Positions 8,567 through 16,928 of a DNA stretch of 64,000 bases are shown piece after piece; the first letter of the stretch is position 1, and the number at the start of each line of letters is the position of its first letter. The position numbers were made by a program, and so were the translations under genes. Origin of the DNA: Brachyspira pilosicoli (lineage in GTDB: Bacteria > Spirochaetota > Brachyspiria > Brachyspirales > Brachyspiraceae); NCBI RefSeq assembly GCF_008016535.1, contig NZ_SAXY01000012.1, forward strand, positions 62,001-126,000, in the 5' to 3' direction. A model generated the notes under the pieces. That model made no database searches, was not told the DNA's origin, and worked only from the letters and a program-made list of their open reading frames with translations.

Positions 8567-8621
8567 AATAATATCCTTAGGTAAAATTATAATACATTTA
8601 TTTTATTAATGCAAGAAAATT

Positions 8622-8644
8622 ATTGTAATACTTGACATTACAAT
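8622..8644. promoter_or_regulatory. Operator 1 with -35 box of the macro-SirTM promoter
   Basis: Perfect inverted repeat ATTGTAAT-acttgac-ATTACAAT. The spacer carries a consensus -35 TTGACA (8632-8637). A -10-like TATCAT lies 16 bp on, at 8654-8659. Repressor bound here would cover the -35. The palindrome is also 56 bp upstream of the divergent Rrf2 gene. Confidence 0.75.
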
Positions 8645-8657
8645 AAAAAAATATATC

Positions 8658-8680
8658 ATTGTAACAATAAGTATTACAAT
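8658..8680. promoter_or_regulatory. Operator 2 of the macro-SirTM operon
   Basis: Inverted repeat ATTGTAAC-aataagt-ATTACAAT with the same 8-7-8 geometry as operator 1 and one mismatch. It overlaps the -10/start region. It ends just before the GAGGAG ribosome-binding site (8682-8687) of the macrodomain gene. Confidence 0.7.
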
Positions 8681-8692
8681 AGAGGAGACTTC

Positions 8693-9469
8693 ATGAATAA
8701 ATTATTATTTTTAATAGACTTTCTTATGAAAGAAAAAAATTATATATATGACGAAAATTTAACCAAAGCCATAAAAGAAAATGATGAAAAGAAGTTATAT
8801 AATTATTTTAGATGTTTGATGAATATAAGAAGCCCTGATAATATAAGCGAAGAATATTTAAAAATAGAAGATGAATATTTGCAAGAAAGACTTAAAAATA
8901 AAAAACTAACAAGCATAGATGATATAAACCCCATAAAGGATAATTTATATATATGGCAAGGCGACATAACAACTTTAATGATAGATGCAATAGTAAATGC
9001 TGCTAATTCTGCTATGCTTGGCTGTTTTGTTTCGCTTCATAAATGCATAGATAATGCAATACATAGTGCATCAGGAACTAGATTAAGACTCTATTGCAAT
9101 GATATTATGAAAGGCAATCTTGAAAAAACAGGAGGTTGCATCATAACACCTGCATTTAATCTTCCTAGCAAATATATTTTACATACAGTAGGTCCAATCA
9201 TAAAAGATGAAGTTTCAAAAAATGATGAAGAGCTTTTATATAAATGTTATAAATCATGTTTAGAAACAGCTAAAAATAATAATATAAAAAGTATAGCATT
9301 TTGCTCAATATCCACAGGAGAGTTTAGGTTTCCAAATGAACTTGCTAGCTCTATAGCAGTAAAAGCCGTGAGAGATTTTTTAAAGAATACTGAATACAAT
9401 ATAAAAATAGTATTCAATGTATTTAAAGATTTAGATTATAAACTTTATAACAATATTTTAAATAATTAG
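8693..9469 (+). CDS. Zinc-dependent macrodomain protein (ADP-ribosyl hydrolase)
   Basis: 258 residues. An N-terminal helical extension (1-85) precedes a macrodomain opening with WQGDITTLMIDAIVNAANSAMLGC. The zinc-macro signature is present: C111, H116 and C118 (LGC-x4-H-x-C), followed by IDNAIHSASGTRLR. This is the class that removes ADP-ribose from proteins and is found next to SirTM sirtuins in Firmicutes, where it reverses the sirtuin's mono-ADP-ribosylation. Further motifs TGGCIITPAFNLPSKYILHTVGP and STGEFRFPNELA match the family. It is the first gene of a two-gene operon, with the sirtuin ATG 12 nt after its stop, and is controlled by the double Rrf2-type operator upstream. GAGGAG lies 5 nt before the ATG. 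Confidence 0.92.
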   Translation: MNKLLFLIDFLMKEKNYIYDENLTKAIKENDEKKLYNYFRCLMNIRSPDNISEEYLKIEDEYLQERLKNKKLTSIDDINPIKDNLYIWQGDITTLMIDAIVNAANSAMLGCFVSLHKCIDNAIHSASGTRLRLYCNDIMKGNLEKTGGCIITPAFNLPSKYILHTVGPIIKDEVSKNDEELLYKCYKSCLETAKNNNIKSIAFCSISTGEFRFPNELASSIAVKAVRDFLKNTEYNIKIVFNVFKDLDYKLYNNILNN

Positions 9470-9481
9470 GATGTGAAAAAT

Positions 9482-10336
9482 ATGAATGAAAAATTAAATT
9501 ATATTAAATTAGCAGAAAAATTAAAATTAGCTATAGAAAAATCAGACTATATATTAATAGGAGCAGGTGCTGGGCTTTCTCTTTCTGCAGGTTTTTTGTA
9601 TAGCGGCAAACGATTTGATGATAACTTTATTGAATACAAAGATAAATATGGATTAACTGATATGTATAGTGCAGGCTTTTATAACTACCCTACTCTAGAA
9701 GACTTTTTGGGATTTTTTTCTTTATTTGTTTATATTAATAGATATGATATTCCAGCCGATAAAACTCATTTAAATCTTTTGGACATAGTAAAAAATAAAA
9801 ATTATTTTGTAATTACAACAAATGTTGATGGAAGATTTGAAGCAGCTAATTTTGATAAAAATAAACTATTTAAAGTTCAAGGGGATTTTTCTCTTTTTCA
9901 ATGTTCTATTCCATGCAAACAAGAAACTTTCTACAATGAAAAATATATAAGAGAAATGCTAAAACATAGAAAAGATTTAAAAATACCTTCTAATCTTATT
10001 CCAAAATGTCCGTACTGCGGAGCTAATATATCAATGAATCTAAGAAGCGATGACACATTTGTTCAAGATGAAAATTGGTATAAATCCAAAGATAAATACA
10101 AAACTTTCTTGAATGAATCTAAAAATAAAAATATTTTGTTTTTGGAACTATGTGTTGGATTTAATACACCTGCTATAATAAAATATTCTTTTTGGAGAAT
10201 GGCTTTAAAAAATAAAAACTCAATTTATGCATCTATTAATTTAAAAAATGTTTTTTCTATTCCAGATTTAAAAGACCGTTCTATATGCATAGATGATGAT
10301 ATATCCAAAGTATTAAAATATATAAAAAACAAATAA
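9482..10336 (+). CDS. Class M sirtuin (SirTM), protein ADP-ribosyltransferase
   Basis: 284 residues. Sirtuin NAD-binding motifs are GAGAGLSLSAG (27-37) and TTNVDG with N114 and D116. The usual catalytic His is replaced by Gln (Q133 in VQGDFSLFQ), as in SirTM enzymes, which ADP-ribosylate rather than deacylate. Four Cys, C141/C145 (CSIPC) and C176/C179 (CPYC), form the zinc site. In characterised SirTM systems the target is a lipoylated GcvH-L protein; no gcvH-L or lplA2 is encoded next to it here. The ATG at 9482 is chosen over the GTG at 9473 because AGGATG (9468-9473) lies 8 nt before the ATG and overlaps the GTG. It is cotranscribed with the macrodomain gene. Confidence 0.92.
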   Translation: MNEKLNYIKLAEKLKLAIEKSDYILIGAGAGLSLSAGFLYSGKRFDDNFIEYKDKYGLTDMYSAGFYNYPTLEDFLGFFSLFVYINRYDIPADKTHLNLLDIVKNKNYFVITTNVDGRFEAANFDKNKLFKVQGDFSLFQCSIPCKQETFYNEKYIREMLKHRKDLKIPSNLIPKCPYCGANISMNLRSDDTFVQDENWYKSKDKYKTFLNESKNKNILFLELCVGFNTPAIIKYSFWRMALKNKNSIYASINLKNVFSIPDLKDRSICIDDDISKVLKYIKNK

Positions 10337-10370
10337 TTTTAGTTGTAATACTTGACATTACAACTAAAAT
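10336..10370. promoter_or_regulatory. Operator 3 with -35 box of the NAD(P)-binding gene
   Basis: Perfect 14-bp inverted repeat (ATTTTAGTTGTAAT-acttgac-ATTACAACTAAAAT) immediately after the SirTM stop codon. Its core and spacer are identical to operator 1. It embeds a TTGACA -35 (10352-10357), with TACTAT 17 bp on at 10375-10380 as the -10. It may also act as a weak terminator hairpin for the upstream operon. Confidence 0.72.
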
Positions 10371-10382
10371 ATGTTACTATAT

Positions 10383-10403
10383 TTGTAATGATAGCTATTA
10401 CAA
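10383..10403. promoter_or_regulatory. Operator 4 of the NAD(P)-binding gene
   Basis: Perfect inverted repeat TTGTAAT-gatagct-ATTACAA, again with 7-bp arms and a 7-bp spacer, just downstream of the -10. The double-operator arrangement matches that in front of the macrodomain gene. Confidence 0.7.
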
Positions 10404-10449
10404 CTCTTTAATTAAAGAAAAATATTTTATACAAAAAAGGAGAATTAAA

Positions 10450-11083
10450 ATGAAAATTGCAATAATAGGAGCAAATGGAAAAGCTGGAAGATTAATTATG
10501 AATGAGGCATTAGAAAGAGGATTAGATGTTACAGCTATAGTAAGAGATAAAACAAAAATCAATAATTCAAAAGTAAAAGTTATAGAAAAAGATTTATTTG
10601 ATTTAAGAAAAGATGATTTAAAAGAATTTGACACTGTAGTAAGTGCATTTGGAATATGGGATGAGAAAGAACTTGATAAACATTCATTAGTTATGGAACA
10701 TCTATGCAAAATACTTGCAAATACTAATACAAGGCTTATGATAGTAGGCGGTGCTGCAAGTTTATATGTAAATAAAGAGCATACTATGATATTAAAAGAT
10801 GCACCTAATTTTCCAGAGGTTTTTATGAGGGTAGCAATAAGTTCTAATAAAGCATTTGATATATTAAAATAAGAAAGATGTTTTATGGACTTATGTATCA
10901 CCTTATGCAGATTTTCAAGCTAATGGTGAAAAAACAGGAGAATATAATATAGGCAATGATGAATTATTAGTTAATTCTAAAGGCGAGAGTTATATTAGCT
11001 ATGCTGATTATGCGGCTGCTTTTGCTGATGAAATAGTTAATAAAAAATACTTAAATCAAAGAATAACATTCTGTTCAAAATAA
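10450..11083 (+). pseudogene. NAD(P)-binding (YhfK/NmrA-like) reductase, frameshifted
   Basis: The first 140 codons (10450-10872) give a Rossmann-fold atypical SDR: MKIAIIGANGKAGRLIMNEAL, DVTAIVRDKTKI and LMIVGGAASLYV. They stop at TAA right after FDILK. Skipping one base (T10870) lets the protein continue from 10871 to 11083 with the expected C-terminal half: KKDVLWTYVSPYADFQANG, YISYADYAAAFADEI, QRITFCSK. The joined length of about 210 residues is normal for the family. It is therefore a one-base insertion, a sequencing error or recoding. AGGAG precedes the ATG by 7 nt. Its promoter carries the same double operator as the SirTM operon, so it belongs to the same regulon and probably reduces a small electrophile or quinone. 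Confidence 0.8.
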
Positions 11084-11094
11084 TAAAAACAATA

Positions 11095-11127
11095 AAGCGT
11101 ATAAAAGATTATTTCCTTTATACGCTT
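11095..11127. terminator. Bidirectional terminator between the SDR gene and secA
   Basis: Stem arms AAGCGTATAAA (11095-11105) and TTTATACGCTT (11117-11127) are perfectly complementary. They are flanked by T-rich sequence on the right and A-rich sequence on the left, so the hairpin can serve both convergent genes. Confidence 0.8.
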
Positions 11128-11159
11128 ATATTTTTATTTAATTATTTTTTAAATTTATA

Positions 11160-14096
11160 TTAATTCTCTTTATTATCTCTTCCATGACAATGTTTATATT
11201 TCTTACCGCTTCCGCAAGGACAAGGGTCGTTTCTTCCTATTTTGTTTGTCATTTTTACTTGAGCCTGTGCTATTTTTGGTTTAGCATTTTGATTATTATT
11301 GTCCATTGCACTAGCACTGCTCTTCTCTTCAACGCCGCCGTCAAAAGCACTTTCTCTCTTAGTATTATTAAATGCATTAGGCATTATTCTAACTCTCATT
11401 AAAAGATTAATAAGCTCATTGTGAATAACATCCATAGTAGCTACAAACATTTTATAGCCTTCAAGTTTATATTCTGTAAGAGGGTTTTTCTCTGCATATC
11501 CCCTTAAACCAATACCTTCTCTCAAGCTGTCCATAGCAAATAAATGGTCTTTCCACCTATTATCTATAATTGAAAGGAATATGTTTTTCTCTACTTCTCT
11601 AAATATCTTTTCATCTACCTCTAAAGATTTTTTTCTATATGCTTCTAATAATATTTTAGTAAGATTTTTTATTGCATTTTCAACTCCGCCTTCAACTGTC
11701 TTGTTTGCTGCATCTTCATCTATACTAATCAAATAACTGTTAAGCCATTTTGTTATCTCCATAGGATCAACAGTTTTTTTACCGTCTGCTATCTCTCTAA
11801 TTGTAGAATCAGTTACATCAGAGATAATCTCTTCTATTCTTGGCGAAATATCATCAGAATAAAGTATATAATCTCTCTCATCATAAACTGCCATACGCTG
11901 CTGATTCATAACATCATCATACTCAAGTAAATGCTTTCTTATATCGAAGTTTCTGCCCTCAACTTTTCTCTGAGCATTTTCAATAGATTTGTTAAGCCAC
12001 TTGTGTCCAAGCTCTTCTTCTTCACCCATACCCATAGCAAGCATCATGCTAGACACTCTCTCGCCTCCAAAAAGCCTCATCAAATCATCTTCAAGCGATA
12101 AGAAAAATACACTTAAACCAGGGTCTCCCTGTCTTCCGCTCCTACCGCGAAGCTGATTGTCAATACGTCTAGCCTCATGCCTTTCACTGCCTATAACATG
12201 CAATCCGCCAGCCTTTAATACAGCCTCTTTGTCAATCTTAGATTTTTCATTTATTTGTGTGATTCTCTCTACCTTTTCAAGCATCTCTAATGCATTATTT
12301 TTTTCAGCCAACTCTCTAGCCTCATCAAGTTTACTCGCAATAACAAATCTTACAAAAGCCTCTTTATAAAGGTCTATAGACTTTATTTTTTGATTTAACT
12401 CTTCTTTTTTGTAAGGGTCCCTCTCTTTAAATGCCCTATCTCTCATTATTGTAAGTATTTGCTCTATCTCAGAAACACCCTTAGCAATAGGGTTACCTCC
12501 AAGAACAATATCTGTACCACGACCTGCCATGTTTGTAGCAAGTGTAACAGCACCAGGCTCTCCTGCTTGTGCAATTATCTGAGCTTCTCTTGAGTGGTTT
12601 TTAGCATTAAGTACTTCGTGAGTGATTTTATGTCTTTTAAATACTTTAGATAATTCTTCGTTCATCTCAACTGACACTGTACCAACTAACACAGGCTTTC
12701 CTGCATCTTGAAGCTCTTTAATATATTTTGCTAATGCCTCAAATTTTGCTTTTCTTGTTCTATATATTCTGTCTGATAAATCCTGTCTTGCTATAGGCTT
12801 GTTTGTAGGAATAACTGCAACATCTAGCTTATATATTTTATAAAACTCTTCTGCCTCTGTTTCTGCTGTACCAGTCATACCAGAAAGTTTAGGATACATT
12901 CTAAAATAATTTTGGAATGTAATTGTTGCATAAGTCTGAGATTCATTTTGTATAGCAACTTTTTCTTTAGCCTCTATTGCCTGATGAAGCCCATCACTAT
13001 AACGTCTTCCCTCAAGAACACGTCCTGTAAACTCATCTACAATCAAAACCTCTCCGTCTGTAACCATATAATCAACATCTCTTTTAAATACCTTATGAGC
13101 CTTTAATGCCTGATTAACATGGTGAACTATTGTACTGCTTTGAGCACCATAAAGGTTTTCTATATTTAAAAGTTTTTCTACTTTCTTTACACCCTCTTCT
13201 GTAAGGTATACATTTTTATCTTTTTCTATTAATACATAATCACCAGTGCCTGCAACCTCTCTCATTCTCTCATCTGTTTCTGCCTGCTTAAGCATAGGTA
13301 TAATTCTGTCTATCTCATAATACATTTTAATATTTTTTTCTGCAGGTCCTGATATTATAAGAGGCGTTCTTGCTTCGTCTATCAATATACTGTCAACCTC
13401 GTCTACTATGGCATGATAAAACTTTCTCTGCACTTTATCTTCTTTTCTCACAACCATATTATCTCTTAAATAGTCGAAACCAAACTCATTATTAGTACCA
13501 TAAACAACATCGCAATTATAAACAGCCCTTCTCTCTGGCGAATGCGGTCTAGTATTATCAAGTATGCCGACACTAATGCCAAGCATAGAGTATATAGGCA
13601 TCATCCATTCGGCGTCCCTTTTGGCAAGATAATCATTCACTGTAACTACATGTACTCCTAATCCTGTTAAAGCATTAAGATAAACTGCCAAAGTAGCAAC
13701 AAGCGTCTTACCTTCACCCGTTTTCATCTCAGCAATTCTTCCTTGATGAAGCACAGCACCTCCCATTATCTGCACATCAAAATGCCTCATGCCTGTAGTT
13801 CTTAAACTTGCCTCACGCACAACTGCAAATGCCTCTGGAAGCAATTCATCTAATATATCTTGAAGTTTCTTTTTATTCTCTTCTTTTGATAAATCTAATT
13901 CCTCTGTCTTACAGCCTATATAATCCTCTACTCTTTGCCTGAACTCTTTTGTTTTATTAGTTAACTCTTCATTAGTTAATTTCTTTATTTCTTCTTCAAA
14001 TGTTAATGTTTTCTCTGCTATAGGTTTTAATATTTTAGCATCGTTTTGTTCTTTAGAGCCAAATATTAATTTAAATACTAAATCCATCGCTCCCAT
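11160..14096 (-). CDS. secA: Protein translocase ATPase SecA
   Basis: 978 residues, full length. The motor domain NBD1 holds the Walker A loop KTGEGKT (residues 125-131) and the DEVD box in VDEVDSILIDEARTPLIISG. The preprotein cross-linking domain follows, then NBD2 (ATNMAGRGTDIVLGG, GRSGRQGDPG), the helical scaffold (LREGIGLRGYAEKNPLTEYK) and a C-terminal SEC-C zinc motif (CPCGSGKKYKHCHG) that contacts SecB and ribosomes. SecA drives Sec-dependent export through SecYEG. GGAG sits 10 nt upstream of the chosen ATG. It is monocistronic and ends in a hairpin shared with the convergent neighbour. An acidic/Lys insertion near residues 560-640 is longer than in E. coli. Confidence 0.98.
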   Translation of the reverse strand: MGAMDLVFKLIFGSKEQNDAKILKPIAEKTLTFEEEIKKLTNEELTNKTKEFRQRVEDYIGCKTEELDLSKEENKKKLQDILDELLPEAFAVVREASLRTTGMRHFDVQIMGGAVLHQGRIAEMKTGEGKTLVATLAVYLNALTGLGVHVVTVNDYLAKRDAEWMMPIYSMLGISVGILDNTRPHSPERRAVYNCDVVYGTNNEFGFDYLRDNMVVRKEDKVQRKFYHAIVDEVDSILIDEARTPLIISGPAEKNIKMYYEIDRIIPMLKQAETDERMREVAGTGDYVLIEKDKNVYLTEEGVKKVEKLLNIENLYGAQSSTIVHHVNQALKAHKVFKRDVDYMVTDGEVLIVDEFTGRVLEGRRYSDGLHQAIEAKEKVAIQNESQTYATITFQNYFRMYPKLSGMTGTAETEAEEFYKIYKLDVAVIPTNKPIARQDLSDRIYRTRKAKFEALAKYIKELQDAGKPVLVGTVSVEMNEELSKVFKRHKITHEVLNAKNHSREAQIIAQAGEPGAVTLATNMAGRGTDIVLGGNPIAKGVSEIEQILTIMRDRAFKERDPYKKEELNQKIKSIDLYKEAFVRFVIASKLDEARELAEKNNALEMLEKVERITQINEKSKIDKEAVLKAGGLHVIGSERHEARRIDNQLRGRSGRQGDPGLSVFFLSLEDDLMRLFGGERVSSMMLAMGMGEEEELGHKWLNKSIENAQRKVEGRNFDIRKHLLEYDDVMNQQRMAVYDERDYILYSDDISPRIEEIISDVTDSTIREIADGKKTVDPMEITKWLNSYLISIDEDAANKTVEGGVENAIKNLTKILLEAYRKKSLEVDEKIFREVEKNIFLSIIDNRWKDHLFAMDSLREGIGLRGYAEKNPLTEYKLEGYKMFVATMDVIHNELINLLMRVRIMPNAFNNTKRESAFDGGVEEKSSASAMDNNNQNAKPKIAQAQVKMTNKIGRNDPCPCGSGKKYKHCHGRDNKEN

Positions 14097-14319
14097 TATA
14101 GGTAAATCTCCTTTATTAAATCAAAATTGCTTAAACATTATATAAATAACTAAAAATATTCTTTATTTAAACTTAATAATAACATATAATGTAAATATAA
14201 TAAAGTACAAAAAATTATTTTATTTACTATAAAGTAATTAAATAGAAAAAGTAAAATATATTTGACTTTTTTATTTAATAATATAACATAATAAAAAAAT
14301 TTAATTATTAATTAAATAT

Positions 14320-15786
14320 ATGATTAAAAAATTATTTTGTATTATTTTTATAACATTATTTTGCAGCAATCTATTCTCTCAAATTACAAGAAATGAAATA
14401 ACAGAAAAATATATAAAAGAAAATATTGCCGTATTTGAAATACAAGATGTCTCTACAGGATACAGTAAAGATTTAGGTAAAAAAGTTACAACATTAATAG
14501 AAAACTCCCTCACTAGAATGAAAAGATTTAATATAGTAGATAGAAAAAATTTAGATAAATATTTAAAAGAAATGGAGCTTCAATTAACAGGCATCACAGA
14601 TAAGCAAGTTATAGAAATGGGAAAAATATATGGATACAGCAAAGCAATCACAGGAAAAATAACACACTCAAGCACTAGATACGATTATGACAGCTATGAC
14701 GGAACAGGAACAATATATGCTAACGTAGATTTGGTTTTGCAGATAGTTGATGTTTCTACAACAAAAATATTATACTCCTCAAAAATAAGCGGTTCTAGTT
14801 ATTACTCTATAGACAGATATCCATCACAGGCTTTTAGAGATGCGGCTATTGATGAAGCTTGTAATGATTTGATTTATAAAGTAGCTGCCAAAATGAAAAA
14901 TATTTTCAAAATAACTTTAAAAATATCTGATATTACAGATGGAAATATTATACTTTTGGCAGGATATGATCAGGGGCTTAATAAAAATACTAGATTTAAA
15001 GTATATTCAAAATCTGAAGATATAGTTTTACCATCAGGAAATGTTATAGAAAGCAAATATAGTGAAAAAGGTACTTTAAGAATAAAAGATATGGGAAGTG
15101 AATATTCTATAGCAACTGTATCCAGAGGAAGAAATATACAAGTAGGGGACATTGTGAGAGAAACTTATATAGGAAATTTTATTTTTGGGTTTAATATAAA
15201 TTATGCTTCATACAAAATTAATCCTTTAGTAAAAGAGTTTCAAAGTACAAACTCTGCGGGCAAATTAAAAGTAAATCTAAATAAAAATGATTATGCTTTA
15301 GGAATGCATCTTAAATTCGGATATGATTTTCAGCTATTTTCTCCTAATATGAGTATGGGCTTATTATTTGGTGATTTCTTTAAAACTAGCTATGGAATTG
15401 ATACAAGGTTTAATTTTGATATAAACATAAAAATATATCAGGAAATAGTAAGGTTTGTATTAACACCATATGTTGGACTCGGTGTAACTTTTACTGATAT
15501 AGGCGAAGTATATGGTGGGGATTATCAAAATGGAAACTTATTAATACCAAATGGAACTAAAATAAAATCAACTGACATAATGTTAGGTATTGGACTTTTA
15601 GCAAATATACAGTATAATATAACTGATACATTGGGCGTTAATTTAGCGGCAGGATATAGATTTTATACAAAGCCTATTAATGCCGGAACATATTATGAAG
15701 ATAATAGCTTTAGTATGCCTGAAGAAATACAAACTGTGAATCTTACAGGGTTAGAGTTTATGGTAGGAATATATGGACTTTTTTAA
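14320..15786 (+). CDS. CsgG/LpoB-like secreted protein with C-terminal barrel-like domain
   Basis: 488 residues with a signal peptide ending CSNLFSQ (no clear lipobox). Residues about 30-200 match the CsgG/LpoB fold: ENIAVFEIQDVSTGYS, LIENSLTRMKRFNIVDRKNLDKYLKEMELQLTGITD and IGKIYGYSKAITGKIT-type strands. A middle domain (200-285) carries NIILLAGYDQGLNKNTRFKVYS, as in flagellar assembly/CsgG-associated modules. From about 290 the sequence becomes alternating strands (GFNINYASYKI, LGMHLKFGYDF, YVGLGVTFTDIG) ending in LEFMVGIYGLF, like an outer-membrane barrel. No Shine-Dalgarno is visible. Its last 14 bp overlap the next gene. It probably acts in the envelope; secretion or peptidoglycan-synthase activation are both possible. 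Confidence 0.72.
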   Translation: MIKKLFCIIFITLFCSNLFSQITRNEITEKYIKENIAVFEIQDVSTGYSKDLGKKVTTLIENSLTRMKRFNIVDRKNLDKYLKEMELQLTGITDKQVIEMGKIYGYSKAITGKITHSSTRYDYDSYDGTGTIYANVDLVLQIVDVSTTKILYSSKISGSSYYSIDRYPSQAFRDAAIDEACNDLIYKVAAKMKNIFKITLKISDITDGNIILLAGYDQGLNKNTRFKVYSKSEDIVLPSGNVIESKYSEKGTLRIKDMGSEYSIATVSRGRNIQVGDIVRETYIGNFIFGFNINYASYKINPLVKEFQSTNSAGKLKVNLNKNDYALGMHLKFGYDFQLFSPNMSMGLLFGDFFKTSYGIDTRFNFDINIKIYQEIVRFVLTPYVGLGVTFTDIGEVYGGDYQNGNLLIPNGTKIKSTDIMLGIGLLANIQYNITDTLGVNLAAGYRFYTKPINAGTYYEDNSFSMPEEIQTVNLTGLEFMVGIYGLF

Positions 15787-16372
15787 AAGCATAATACTAT
15801 TTTTATTGTTAGCAAAAATATCTTTTGGAGCTTTTTATTTTGCACCTTCTACAAATATGCCTAGTACTAACAGCACAGAAAGTAAAGCTCCTATTATAGA
15901 AAATAATGAAATACTTAGCTCAGAATATACTATAGACACTAACAGCGTTAAATCTATATTTGAAATGAAAGGAACTAATATTATAAATCAAAATGGGGTT
16001 ATAAGCTCATCTGTAATACCTGAAGATGCATATAGAAGTCACCCTTTTAGATATACAGAAGTAACTTTTATATTAGCAGGCTTTTTGTCATATAGTTATG
16101 CTTCACTTATAGTATTTGGACTTGATACTATAGAAAACTCTTTTGTACAGCCATCAACTAGCGGAAGATCAAGATATAAATCGCTATGGATATCTGCTAC
16201 AATATTTGAAATTACTGCTGGGGTTATATTCGGTGCTACGGTTGCTTATGACAGTTATCAGAGGATATACGGCAAGAAAAAAGACGGATTAAGTTTTAAT
16301 TTTGTGCCGTATTATGAACCGTTTCAAAATGATGCGGGTTTTATGTTCACATTGAACTACCCTTATAATTAA
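15773..16372 (+). CDS. Hypothetical secreted or membrane protein
   Basis: 199 residues starting inside the end of the preceding CsgG-like gene (14-bp overlap), so translation is probably coupled. The signal peptide is MDFFKSIILFLLLAKISFG. A low-complexity Asn/Thr/Ser region (about 25-75) follows, then two hydrophobic segments (FILAGFLSYSYASLIVFGL and FEITAGVIFGATVAYDSY) and a Tyr-rich tail ending MFTLNYPYN. No family recognised. Its position suggests a role alongside the CsgG/LpoB-like protein in the envelope. The 3' end overlaps the convergent FtsB-like gene by 26 bp. Confidence 0.65.
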   Translation: MDFFKSIILFLLLAKISFGAFYFAPSTNMPSTNSTESKAPIIENNEILSSEYTIDTNSVKSIFEMKGTNIINQNGVISSSVIPEDAYRSHPFRYTEVTFILAGFLSYSYASLIVFGLDTIENSFVQPSTSGRSRYKSLWISATIFEITAGVIFGATVAYDSYQRIYGKKKDGLSFNFVPYYEPFQNDAGFMFTLNYPYN

Positions 16373-16856
16373 CTACATTATTATCAGCGTGTTTCTTTAT
16401 AAAAATATGTCTATTAACAAATAATACATAAATAGCAAAACTAATTGCTAAAAATATAGCTAAAATAATAACACCCCTAGAATTAATAGCAGCCGCTTCA
16501 GTATTATTATCCACATATTCTTCTGAATTATAATAAAAATCTTTATTATTATCATTTCGTATTATTTTTATGATTTTTTCATTTTTTGAAGTATCTAAAT
16601 ATCCAAAAGTTTTAGCATAAGAAAGTATATACTCTCTGTCATTTGTAAGTCTATCTATACTATTTAATATTTTTTTCTTTTTTCTATCAAGTTCTTCTAT
16701 TTTTGCTCTCTTTTTTTCCACAGTCTGTTTTTGCTTATCTACACTAACAAACCCCTTAGAACTAAACACAAATAAAAAAATAATCAACGCTAAACCAACC
16801 ACTACTATACCATAAAAAATTTCTGCTCTGAGCCTTATATTTAATTGCATAATCAT
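16347..16856 (-). CDS. FtsB/DivIC-like septum-formation protein
   Basis: 169 residues: a short cytoplasmic tail, then a transmembrane helix (FYGIVVVGLALIIFLFVFSS). A basic coiled coil follows (KQKQTVEKKRAKIEELDRKKKKILNSIDRL), ending REYILSYAKTFGYL, the pattern of FtsB/DivIC proteins that bridge the divisome. Unlike the short canonical proteins it continues with an Asn-rich loop and a second transmembrane helix (GVIILAIFLAISFAIYVLFV). The start could be either Met at 1 or 3. It lies upstream of lolD on the minus strand but may have its own transcript. The assignment rests on the helix-plus-coil architecture. Confidence 0.65.
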   Translation of the reverse strand: MIMQLNIRLRAEIFYGIVVVGLALIIFLFVFSSKGFVSVDKQKQTVEKKRAKIEELDRKKKKILNSIDRLTNDREYILSYAKTFGYLDTSKNEKIIKIIRNDNNKDFYYNSEEYVDNNTEAAAINSRGVIILAIFLAISFAIYVLFVNRHIFIKKHADNNVVNYKGSSM

Positions 16857-16928
16857 TAGAAACCTTATAAAATATAACTTTATTATCGGAAGTAAAATCT
16901 AAAAATTAATTATAGCAATATTAAAATA

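Noticed and set aside
9473-9481. GTG start for the sirtuin
   Set aside because: It overlaps the AGGATG ribosome-binding site that fits the ATG at 9482.
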